A stretch of DNA of 22,304 nucleotides, from the IMG/VR virus record IMGVR_UViG_3300003322_000227, positions 1 through 22,304 of that record, one strand, 5' to 3'. Source of the DNA: a virus. Below are positions 5,456 to 13,800 of the stretch, in pieces; position 1 is the first letter of the stretch, and each line of letters begins with the position of its first letter. Made by a program: the position numbers and the translations under genes. The notes beneath the pieces are model-generated. The model made no database searches. It worked only from the letters and a program-made list of their open reading frames with translations, and had not been told where the DNA came from.

Positions 5456-6976
5456 GTGGCTGGCGGGGCGCCAGCGCCGCCGGCTCCCTCGTTGCCGCTA
5501 CGTGGGATCACTACCTACCACGGTGACAACGCGAGAACCGGCGTGACCGACACCGAGACGATCCTCACCTCTGGTACCGTGACCGTTGATCACTTTGGCA
5601 AGCTCCGCACGCTGACGGTGGACGGCGACGTGTACGCGCAGCCGCTCATCGTGGAGGGCCTGTCGATCGACGGCACGCTGCGCCGCGTGCTCTACGTCGC
5701 CACGTCGAAGGACCAGATCACGGCGTTCGATGCCGACACGGGCTCGGCCATCTGGCAGATCAGCCTACTCGGCTCGGGGATCGCGCCCTGGCAGAACGGC
5801 GGCGTGGACTTCAACTGCACCGATTACCTTTCGACCTACCTGGGCGTCCTCGGCACGCCGGTCATCGCGCTGGGCGACGGGACGGCCACGCTCTATCTGA
5901 TCGCGAGAACCAATGACCACGGGACCACGAAGGACACCCTGCACAAGATCAACGGGGCGACGGGCGAGATCCTCGCCAGCCACGTCATCACGGGCAGCGT
6001 GTCGGGATCCGGTGCCGGGAGCAGCGGCGGCACCCTGACCTTCGATCCGACGCTCGAAGTCAACCGCGTTTCGCTGGTCCTGTCGGGCGGTGTCGTATAT
6101 GCCGCGTGGGGCTCGCTATGCGACGCCGGCAACTATCACGGCTGGGTCATGGGCTTCAGCGCCGACGATCTCTCGCCGACGATGGTGTGGGCCTCCACGC
6201 CCGACGGCGCGCAGGGCGGCGTCTGGAACCCCGGCGGCCTCGTGGCTGACGGCGACGGCAAGCTCTACGTCACGACCGGCAACGGCGACTTCAACGCGGA
6301 CTCGGCCGGCAAGAACTACGGCATGTCGGCCGTCAAGCTCGACACCGACGGCGCCGTGCTCGACTGGTTCACGCCCTACAACTGGTCCGATCTCTCGGCG
6401 GCCGATCGCGACCTCGGCAGTGGCGGCGTGCTTCTGCGGTCGGGCCAGGTGATCCTCGGCTCGAAGGGCACCGGCGTCGAGAACGAGGCCGGGACGGGCG
6501 TGCTCTACGTGCTCGACCCATCGAACCTCGGGCACCTCGTGAACAACGACACGCAGATCCTGCAGAAGTGGGCCAACGGCGTGGCGGTGTTCTCGCCACT
6601 CGCCTATTTCAACGGCGCGCTGTTCCTCAACGACTCGGGCGCGGTGCGGCGCTATCCGTACTCGGGCGGGGCCTACGCGACCACGCCCTCCCACACCTAC
6701 GCGGGCGGATTCAGCCGTGGCGCGCCTTGGATCTCCGCCAACGGCGACACCGATGGAATCCTCTGGCTCGCCAACAACGGCGGCTTTCACACGGCGGCCG
6801 GTCCCGCTGCGCTGTACGCGCTCCGCGCCGACGACCTGACGAATCTGTGGGCGAGCAACCAACGGCCCGGCGATCAAGCGCCAGGACGGATGAAGTGGGC
6901 CACGCCGATCGTGTGGAACGGGCGCGTCTACTTCGGCGGCACCGACGCCGTCACCGTCTACGGGCTCCGGCCATGA
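5456..6976 (+). CDS. PQQ-type beta-propeller protein
   Basis: The 506-residue protein begins with a Pro/Ala-rich linker followed by TYHGDNARTG (residues 20-29), a motif at the start of bacterial PQQ-like or WD-like propellers. Blade motifs repeat: VLYVATSKDQITAFDADTG, LYLIARTNDHG, KLYVTTGNGDFN, VLYVLDPSN and RVYFGGTDAV, giving about six or seven blades. Such proteins are usually exported, but this frame has no signal peptide. The GTG at 5456 lies nine bases after the TGA of the collagen-stalk gene, in the same frame, with no Shine-Dalgarno. It may be made by reinitiation or as a readthrough fusion. A binding role at a cell surface or on the virion is inferred. Enzyme activity is not evident. 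Confidence 0.7.
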   Translation: MAGGAPAPPAPSLPLRGITTYHGDNARTGVTDTETILTSGTVTVDHFGKLRTLTVDGDVYAQPLIVEGLSIDGTLRRVLYVATSKDQITAFDADTGSAIWQISLLGSGIAPWQNGGVDFNCTDYLSTYLGVLGTPVIALGDGTATLYLIARTNDHGTTKDTLHKINGATGEILASHVITGSVSGSGAGSSGGTLTFDPTLEVNRVSLVLSGGVVYAAWGSLCDAGNYHGWVMGFSADDLSPTMVWASTPDGAQGGVWNPGGLVADGDGKLYVTTGNGDFNADSAGKNYGMSAVKLDTDGAVLDWFTPYNWSDLSAADRDLGSGGVLLRSGQVILGSKGTGVENEAGTGVLYVLDPSNLGHLVNNDTQILQKWANGVAVFSPLAYFNGALFLNDSGAVRRYPYSGGAYATTPSHTYAGGFSRGAPWISANGDTDGILWLANNGGFHTAAGPAALYALRADDLTNLWASNQRPGDQAPGRMKWATPIVWNGRVYFGGTDAVTVYGLRP

Positions 6977-7251
6977 AAGGACCGCACATGTTCCGCTTGG
7001 TCGCCGCGCTGCTCATCACGCTGGCCATCGTCGTGTCCGCATCCGCGCAGGGGTCCACGCCCGCCGCGTCCTGCGACGATCAGCTCAAGATCGTCCTCAA
7101 GCACGACCAGGACCTTGACCAGCACCGGCGCCAGTTGGAGGTGCGCGTCGCCTCCCAGGCGGCGCAGATCGAGGACAAGGACCGCGAGATCGCCAAGCTC
7201 AAGGCCGATCTGGCGAAGGCCACGCCGAAGCCGGAGGAGAAGAAGAAGTGA
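6973..7251 (+). CDS. Exported or membrane-anchored coiled-coil protein
   Basis: The protein is 92 residues if read from the ATG in the ATGA overlap. An alternative ATG at 6988 has AAAGGA six bases upstream and gives 87 residues. A hydrophobic segment, LVAALLITLAIVVSASA, looks like a Sec signal or an N-terminal anchor and ends in ASA before Gln. The rest is a charged coiled coil (DQDLDQHRRQLEVRV, then IEDKDREIAKLKADLAKA) with a Lys-rich tail. The layout resembles inner-membrane spanins (Rz type), but no matching outer-membrane partner follows. It could instead be a secreted stalk component of the neighbouring fibre and propeller. Confidence 0.6.
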   Translation: MKGPHMFRLVAALLITLAIVVSASAQGSTPAASCDDQLKIVLKHDQDLDQHRRQLEVRVASQAAQIEDKDREIAKLKADLAKATPKPEEKKK

Positions 7252-7301
7252 AACCGAAGAAGAAGCCGGGCCATCGTCCGGGGCCGCCGAGGCACAAGTG
7301 A
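7248..7301 (+). CDS. Possible 17-residue Lys/Pro peptide linking two genes
   Basis: A GTG overlaps the stop of the coiled-coil gene (GTGA), and the 17-residue frame ends in TGA, which overlaps the GTG of the next gene, again GTGA. The product starts MKPKKKPGHRPG and is almost entirely Lys, Pro, Gly, Arg and His. It may be only a translational bridge whose passage brings ribosomes to 7298. It may also be a real cationic peptide. Size makes the call weak, and it rests on the two perfect overlaps. Confidence 0.3.
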   Translation: MKPKKKPGHRPGPPRHK

Positions 7302-7480
7302 TCGCCTCCGACCAATGCACGAAGAACTGGCTTCCGCCGCAGGTCGATGCGCTCGCGGCGGCTGTGACGTCGCTCACGGACACCGTGGCCGGCCTACAGG
7401 GTGATCTCTCGACGTTCAAGGATCTGCTCGCCAAGCTGGACGAGCGGGTGACGATCCTAGAGAAAAAGGTCGGCGCGTGA
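7298..7480 (+). CDS. Small coiled-coil protein (60 residues)
   Basis: Read from the GTG at 7298, this gives a 60-residue protein. A short N-terminus with one Cys is followed by a heptad-patterned segment, VDALAAAVTSLTDTVAGLQG, then FKDLLAKLDERVTILEKKVG, a clear trimer- or dimer-forming coiled coil. The frame is open upstream to 7115, but that part is Arg/Ser-rich shadow of the preceding gene. It has no signal peptide. It resembles short phage coiled-coil proteins placed before tail-fibre or chaperone genes. The end overlaps the ATP-grasp gene by GTGA. Confidence 0.55.
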   Translation: MIASDQCTKNWLPPQVDALAAAVTSLTDTVAGLQGDLSTFKDLLAKLDERVTILEKKVGA

Positions 7481-8820
7481 AGCTCGCCTTCGCCGATCTG
7501 GAGGGCGACCTCTTCCCCGCCGTCTGGCGCGTGGCGCAGGAAGGCCATCAGGTCCGCTACTGGCTCAAGGACCAGGACGACATGATCCAGAAGATCGGCC
7601 GCGGGATGGTCGGCAAGGTCGAGTCCTTGGACGATCTGATCGGCTGGTCCCCGGATGTCGTGGTCGCCTACCAGACGCCGCAGGCGACGCATGCGGCCAA
7701 GCGGGCTGGCATCGCCGCGTGGGGCGCTACCCCCGACTCGCTGGCCCTCGAAAGCGACCGCGTCGAGGCGGCCAAGATCGCCGGCAAGTACGGCGTCGGC
7801 GTGGTTCCTCTGACCAAGCGATTCGGCACCGTGCGGGCCGCGCTCAATTTCGCCGACGCCCACCCAGACGAACGGTGGGTCGTCAAGGCGGACGGGGGCC
7901 CGAAGGTCGAGACGTCTACCACGCATGTCACCACGGACGGTGAACATCTGCGCCAGGTGCTCGCCTACGAGGCCGGGCGGGGCGCGGATACGTTCATCTT
8001 GCAGGCGCGAGTGTCGGGCGTCGAAGTGTCCACCGAAGGGTGGTTCGATTACCGGCGCGGGTGGCTCCGGCCCGTCAACTCGACACTCGAGCGCAAGCAC
8101 CAGCAGGAGGGCGACCTCGGCCCGATGGTCGGCTGCGCCGGCTCCATCGTCTGGACCTGGCCCGACGCCGAGCCTCGTCTCTGGCGGGAGACGCTGAAGG
8201 GCCTGACCCCGTGGCTGGAGGACGTCAAGTACGTCGGCCCCATCGACGTGAACGCGATCATCGATTACGAGACGCACCGGCCGCATTTCCTGGAGTTCAC
8301 GCCGCGGCTCGGCTGGTCGGCCTTCAACGCGCTCATGGCCGGGATCACCGGTAACCTCGGGGAGTTCTTCGTGGCCCTCGGCCATGGCGAAGCCGACCGT
8401 CTGCCAGACTTCCGGCACCCGTTCATGGGGTCGGTCATGGTGTCGATACCCGATGCGGCCGACGTCCCGCTGACCGCCCCGTACCATGCCGTGCGCCACA
8501 TCCAGCCCAAGAACGTGTGGCTGGACAAGGGCGTCCTTCGCTCAACGGGAGCGGGCGCTGAATCGGGGTTCATCGGTGTATTTGAGGCCACGGATGCCGG
8601 GTCCACGCTGGACGAGGTGCGCTCGCGCATCTATGGGCGCGAGATCCCCCGCATCAGCGCGGCCAGTGAGTTGGCCTACCGGCGCGACATCGGCGAGCGC
8701 GCGTCGATGGACCTCATGGCGCTGGAAGCGTGGGGGTATCAAGTCTACCCCGCCGAAGATCTGAGGCCGTCGACCCGTGATCGTCGGGCCGTCCCATCGC
8801 CCGTGGCGGTAAGCGCATGA
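7477..8820 (+). CDS. PurD-like ATP-grasp ligase
   Basis: The 447-residue protein reads as an ATP-grasp enzyme of the phosphoribosylamine-glycine ligase type. The N-terminal region (LAFADLEGDLFPAVWRVAQEGH) resembles the pre-ATP-grasp domain. Lys137 in WVVKADGG is the ATP-binding lysine. Residues 174-190 (ILQARVSGVEVSTEGWF) and 253-279 (VGPIDVNAII, then FLEFTPRLG) hold the metal-binding acids, with Glu273. The usual Asn of E-x-N-x-R is Thr here. ATP-grasp enzymes join a carboxylate to an amine or thiol through an acyl-phosphate. A purine pathway role is unlikely among virion genes. Modification of a virion or host peptide is more plausible but unproven. The start is a GTGA overlap. Confidence 0.72.
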   Translation: MKLAFADLEGDLFPAVWRVAQEGHQVRYWLKDQDDMIQKIGRGMVGKVESLDDLIGWSPDVVVAYQTPQATHAAKRAGIAAWGATPDSLALESDRVEAAKIAGKYGVGVVPLTKRFGTVRAALNFADAHPDERWVVKADGGPKVETSTTHVTTDGEHLRQVLAYEAGRGADTFILQARVSGVEVSTEGWFDYRRGWLRPVNSTLERKHQQEGDLGPMVGCAGSIVWTWPDAEPRLWRETLKGLTPWLEDVKYVGPIDVNAIIDYETHRPHFLEFTPRLGWSAFNALMAGITGNLGEFFVALGHGEADRLPDFRHPFMGSVMVSIPDAADVPLTAPYHAVRHIQPKNVWLDKGVLRSTGAGAESGFIGVFEATDAGSTLDEVRSRIYGREIPRISAASELAYRRDIGERASMDLMALEAWGYQVYPAEDLRPSTRDRRAVPSPVAVSA

Positions 8821-8987
8821 GTCAGACGATCGAGGAACATCTGGCCTCACTCGGCGTGATCGGGAAGGTCGTCTGCGACGACTGCGGATGGATGCGATTT
8901 GTCTATCGTGAGCCCGCCGAAGCTAACTCCATGCGTCAGGCGACCCGTGAGTTGACCAGTCACCTCAAGGAGCGCCACGGTGTCTGA
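8817..8987 (+). CDS. Small C2H2-type zinc-finger protein
   Basis: Fifty-six residues are encoded from an ATG in an ATGA overlap. Cys20-x2-Cys23 in VCDDCGW and His49-x4-His54 in SHLKERH give a C2H2-like finger with a 25-residue loop. The charged helix before the histidines (RQATRELTSHLKE) fits a finger helix. The stop lies inside the next gene, which starts eight bases earlier. Small C2H2 proteins of this kind are frequent in phages and their roles are mostly unknown. Confidence 0.6.
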   Translation: MSQTIEEHLASLGVIGKVVCDDCGWMRFVYREPAEANSMRQATRELTSHLKERHGV

Positions 8988-10119
8988 GGAGACGATCAAT
9001 CCACTCCCGACGGCCGGGAGTACCTTCCTCGAAGTCCTGCGCGCGTTCCTCCAGAACGAGGACGCGGACCGCTTCGTCCAGCAGTTCCGGGGCTATGTGG
9101 TCAGCGGAGGCATCCACGGTGCCGTCGCTGGGCTGACCGCCACGCCGACCCCGCTCACTGCCTACCCCGGCGGCCTTTACACGACCGAGACCGGCGCGAT
9201 CACCTACGCGGACGCTTCGACCACGCACGTCATCGCGCACAGCGACACCACGGGCAACGAGGGCTCGTACATCCGCGTGCCCGGGACGCACTACCTCACG
9301 GCCGTTGGGGGCGCGGCCCCCACGCTGCCGGCCTCGTGCGTGCGCCTGATGACCGTGACCACGGCCGGCGGGGCGATCACCGCCGTCGCCGATGTGCGCG
9401 AGCTCTCGCCGCTGTACAACGAGACGGGCCAACCGTACGTCCGTCTTGCGGGGACGGAAGCCTCCGGCGAGGACTACAAGATCCTCGAAAACTCGGGGCT
9501 GCTCCAGGTCCATCGCAACGACGGCACGAACGACGCGCCCGTGTGGACGGTCCTGCTCGGCATGGCCTTCCCCGACGTGTCGGTCGGCTGGGACCTCAGT
9601 CTCATCACGGCGCCGCGCTATCAGGTGTTTCCCGACAAGGACGGCACGTTCGCCATGCTGTCCGACATCTCGGCCGGCCTGTTCGCTGCTGGCACGCGCA
9701 TGCTGTTCGATCAAGATGCCGCGCCGACGGGCTGGACCCGTGACACGACGGCTAGCCTCGACGACCGCGTGCTCCGTCTGGTCACCGGCGCGAGGGCCGA
9801 TGGCGGATCATGGACGATCACCGGCCTCAGCATGGTCCCCCACGCGCACTCCATGTCCGATCACCACCACGGCGTGCCGGTCTCGGGCAGCGACGGCGTG
9901 ACCCAGGGCGGCATCGCCAAGGCGGCTTCGTGGCCGTTCGGGACCGGCGGTGTCGCGACGCTCGATCGTGGTGGGGCGATCGACGCGGAGTTTTCCGGCA
10001 ACATCCTCATGTCGGCTGGCCCGGATACCGCGAACACGGACGCGCAAGCGCCGGCCGCGTCGAGCGATGGCACGTGGCGGCCTCTGCACCGCGACGTCAT
10101 CGTCTGTACCAAAGACTGA
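8980..10119 (+). CDS. Tail fibre with C-terminal collar-type receptor-binding domain
   Basis: The 379-residue protein starts at a GTG eight bases inside the previous gene. The N-terminal third has fibre-type beta segments (GGLYTTETGAITYADASTT, GSYIRVPGTHYLTA). From about residue 238 it matches the phage tail-collar or fibre-tip pattern: GTRMLFDQDAAPTGWTRDT, a VLRLVTG strand, a His-rich site (HAH 288-290, HHH 295-297), and the closing TWRPLHRDVIVCTKD. In related fibre tips, paired HxH motifs coordinate iron along the trimer axis. It has no signal peptide, unlike the other two large fibre-like proteins here, so it is the best candidate for a conventional virion receptor-binding protein. Confidence 0.8.
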   Translation: MSEETINPLPTAGSTFLEVLRAFLQNEDADRFVQQFRGYVVSGGIHGAVAGLTATPTPLTAYPGGLYTTETGAITYADASTTHVIAHSDTTGNEGSYIRVPGTHYLTAVGGAAPTLPASCVRLMTVTTAGGAITAVADVRELSPLYNETGQPYVRLAGTEASGEDYKILENSGLLQVHRNDGTNDAPVWTVLLGMAFPDVSVGWDLSLITAPRYQVFPDKDGTFAMLSDISAGLFAAGTRMLFDQDAAPTGWTRDTTASLDDRVLRLVTGARADGGSWTITGLSMVPHAHSMSDHHHGVPVSGSDGVTQGGIAKAASWPFGTGGVATLDRGGAIDAEFSGNILMSAGPDTANTDAQAPAASSDGTWRPLHRDVIVCTKD

Positions 10120-10478
10120 TGGCCGACAAATTCTGGATCGCCCGCATCGTCAACACCGAGGGCTGCGAGTGCCCGCTCCGCGCCCGGATGTGTCCCGGCC
10201 AGCGCAAGGGCAAGCACGGCTGCGCGTTCTGGGTGGACGAGGTGGTCCGCAACGACACCGGGCTCTCGGAACCGCTGTCGGGCTGTCTCTTCGCGTTCCA
10301 GTACGTCATGGGGCACGAGATCGTGCTGGAGTCCGTGCGGAGCCAGGCGACCGTGCAGCAAGCGTCACAACGGCTGGTCGAATCCGGGCGCACGATCGCG
10401 CAGGGCGTGGTGCGACTGATGGCCGATGCGGTCCCGCTGACCTCAGGAGGCGCGCGTGGCGTACTTTCTCCTCGGTAA
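10119..10478 (+). CDS. Small Cys/His-containing protein
   Basis: The 119-residue protein starts at an ATG sharing one base with the fibre stop (TGATG). Near the N-terminus it has Cys16, Cys18, Cys25, His33 and Cys35, a possible zinc or disulfide cluster. It continues with a hydrophobic and then helical part (SLFAFQYVMG-like segment, then VQQASQRLVESGR). The final 23 bases overlap the next gene. No family was recognised. Its place right after a fibre tip would suit a fibre-assembly factor, but nothing in the sequence proves that. Confidence 0.55.
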   Translation: MADKFWIARIVNTEGCECPLRARMCPGQRKGKHGCAFWVDEVVRNDTGLSEPLSGCLFAFQYVMGHEIVLESVRSQATVQQASQRLVESGRTIAQGVVRLMADAVPLTSGGARGVLSPR

Positions 10479-10821
10479 CCAGCAGGACGGCCGGATCGGC
10501 CCCCAAGAAGCGCCCACGATTATCGGCACGCTCCTGACCGTGGCCGAGCCGCTACTGCTCAAGGCCATGGTGCTCAGCAACACGACGGCGAGCGCCCGGA
10601 CCTATACCGCGCATGTCGTCGCGTCGGGTGACACGGCCGGAGCCACGAATCAGGTCATCCCAGGAGTGAACATCGCCCCGAACGACACGCTGACCTACGA
10701 GTTCGGCCCCGGCATCCCTGTGAGCGGGGGCGCCGCCGTCCCCGCGAACGACACCATCCAGCACGTCGCGTCGGGGGCGGGCGTGAATGTCACGGCGGTG
10801 CTCAGCCGGAGGAATCGGTGA
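10456..10821 (+). CDS. Putative small structural beta protein
   Basis: This 121-residue protein starts at a GTG five bases after a full AGGAGG (10445-10450), so it is probably well expressed. It is rich in Ala, Val, Thr and Gly with segments such as LLLKAMVLSNTTASARTYTAH and GVNIAPNDTLTYEFG, reading as a beta-sandwich of the kind found in phage decoration or fibre-attachment proteins. It has no signal peptide. Its stop forms a GTGA overlap with the large exported fibre gene. It resembles the proteins at 3926 and 15607 in size and composition, but I cannot show homology by eye. Confidence 0.55.
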   Translation: MAYFLLGNQQDGRIGPQEAPTIIGTLLTVAEPLLLKAMVLSNTTASARTYTAHVVASGDTAGATNQVIPGVNIAPNDTLTYEFGPGIPVSGGAAVPANDTIQHVASGAGVNVTAVLSRRNR

Positions 10822-13800
10822 CAAAGCACCGATCATTCGTCGTCCTCTGGCTCGCGCTCTGCCTCGCGGTCATTGGCGGCACGTGTTCCTCCGCTGACGC
10901 GCAGCAGGTCGTGCTGTCGGTCAAGGAGCAGCAGGCTCTCAAGGCCCTCATGGGCCCGACCGCCACCATCGAGCAGCTACTCATCACGGAGTCCACCGGA
11001 CAGCCGCTCTCCTCGTCAGGTATCGCTCGGATCTATGTCGACAGCGGCACGCACCTGCTCATGTGCTCGATCAACGGCGGGTCGTACGCCGCGTGTCTCG
11101 GCAGTGGCGGCGGGGTGACCACGTTCGGGGGCGCGGCGGGCGCGATCACGCTGACCAGTGATAGCAACGTCACGCTGACGATGGTCGGCAACGCGCTGAC
11201 CGCCGGCTGGTCGGGCACGCTCCTCGCCGCGCGCTTCCCGATCCTCACGGGCGACGTCACGACGCCGGGCGGCTCGCTGGCCACCACCCTCGCGGCAAGC
11301 GGCGTGACCGCCGACACGTACGGTGATGCCTCGCACGTCGCGCAGATCACGGTAGACGCGAAAGGTCGGATCACGGCGGCATCCAACGTCGCTATCCCGG
11401 CTGCGCTGACGGGCAGCGGGGCGGCCACGCGGTGTGCGTTCTGGACGGGCGCGTCCGCGCTGTCGTCCGACTCGGCGTGCAACTGGGACAACACCAACAA
11501 GCGCCTCGGCATCGGCGGTACCCCCACGGCCTTCCTGCACGTCTTGGAGACGATCTCGGCCCCGCAGGCCACCACGCAGATTCTGGCCAAGATCGCCCCA
11601 ACCGTCAGCGGATCGCGCAAGACGAATCCGGTGGTCGTGCCCTACGGCTTCTCCAACTTCAACTTCTACCCCTCCGCGGGCTACGACCTCTGCTCAGACG
11701 CCACCACGATCGACAACCCGACGGCCAAGGTGTTCAACGACACACGGGTGTCCTCGGTCTGCCGCATGATCGACATGCAGACTACGACGGCCTTCATCGG
11801 CCCCGGGGCCGGATTCCTCGTCTCGTTCAAGGACAACTCGACCGCCTCCGCGGCCCCCGGCAACGAGCGCGCCGGGATGGGCGTCCGCATGACCTTCAAC
11901 GGCACCTCGGGGGGTTGGGGCGCGCTGATCGACGCCGTGGCCACGAGCTCGGCCGACGCCGGCATCCCCGTGATCCAGGGTCTCGGCGTGAACACGGGCG
12001 ACGCGCGCAGCGGGGCCACGCCGATCGCCATCGGGCTCGGCATCGGGCACAACGGATTCCTCGGAGACACCGGAACGGCCGGTGATACGGCGCTGTCCAT
12101 CTCGGCGGACTATGGCACGACGCAATCCGGTGACTTCCCGGCGGGGCCGTATGCCGAAGCCTGGACGACCGCCATCAAGCTCTCTGGCAATAGCGGCAAT
12201 CGCTTTGTCCTGAGCAACGCCGGCACGGTGACGACTGGGGTCTGGAACGCGGGCGCCGTGACGTCCTCGAGTACGGTGACCGCCACGACCACGATCACGG
12301 GCGCCACCGTGCGGGCTGGCACGGCCGCCGATGGCATCGCCATGACGTCCACCGTCCTCAAGGGCACGGCGTCCAGCACCGACAACTTCAAGCTGACCGC
12401 GACCACGGGCCAGATCCTCTCCGGCTCCTCGACCGACGGCACCTTCATGGAGCCGACCCAGATCTACGGTAAGGCCAGCGGGACGGCGATGTTCCAGATG
12501 GTCACCACGACCGGACAGATCGGAGGCTTCTCGCTGGCCCTGACCGAGACGGGCGGCGGGACGGATACGGTGACGCTGAAAGCCGTCTCCGCGATCACGA
12601 CGTCCTACACGCTGATCCTGCCGAACGAGTCGGGGGGCAACGGCGATTGCTTGGTCCGCGACGCCGGCAGCAGTCACGTCGTCACGCTGTCGTTCTCGGC
12701 CTCGTGCGGCGGCGGTGGTGGTGGTATCACCGACCTCAACGGCCTGTCGGCCGCGTCGCAGACCTTTGTGGACGATACGAACGTGTCGATGGTCTCGTCG
12801 GGCAGCACGCACACCATCACGTGGCTGAGCACGCTGGCTAAGACGCGCGGCGGGTGGGGTGCGGACATCTCGGGGTCGTCGGGCCTTGTCAGCCTGAACG
12901 CGGGGACGGTCACGTTCAACACGATCACCGCCACGCGCATCCCCGTGATGGCCGCGAGCAATGCGATCACGTCGGACAGCGACTTCACCTACGACACCAC
13001 GACCGACACCCTGCGCGTGGGAACTGGCGTCGCGGGCGTGTTCGCCGACAAAACGCAGATCGCCGGCCTCGCCGCGAGCGTCGCCACCTTCCAGTTGAAT
13101 GCCGCAACGGGCCAGATCGGGACCACGGGCACCGTCCTCGCGGGGACTGCCGCCAACGGCTGTTACATGGACCCGAACCAGATCTATTGCAACAACGCCA
13201 GCGTGGCGACCTTCCAGGTCGTGCGCTCGTCGGGTCAGGTCGGCACCTCGAATCTGGCCGGGACGGGGACGCGCGTGCTCGGTGCGACCAGTGCCGGCGT
13301 ACTCACCGATGCGATCACGGGGGCCAATCTTCAGGTCAACGCGCTCGGGGTCGGCACGGCCAACTCCACGGCGGGGACGATCAAGACGACCGCCGAGATC
13401 CGATCGGGGACCAGCACGACCTACGCCTTCATGGACCCGACGCAACTGGCGACCATCGGCAGCGGGTCGGCGACGTTTCAGGTCACGGCATCCAGCGGTC
13501 AGGTGGGCTCGTCCAATTGGGCGGGCACCGGTAATCGCCTGACCTACGCGACCGCCGCGGGCGTGATGACCCCGGCCTCGGGCATCCGCACCGACGGCAA
13601 CAAGCTGACGCTTTACAACAACTCGTCGATCACCAACGGCCAACTCCTCATCGGCAACACGGCCACCGGTACCTTCGACAAGAACACGCTGACCGGCACG
13701 GCCAATCAGGTCACGGTGACGGTCGGCGGCGGCACGATCACGCTGTCCACCCCGCAATCCATCGGCACCGCCAGCAGCGTGACGTTCGGCGACATGACGG

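Noticed and set aside
6958-8499. Antisense open frame of 513 codons across the ATP-grasp gene
   Set aside because: The sense frame has clear ATP-grasp motifs, and the antisense frame has none and no promoter.
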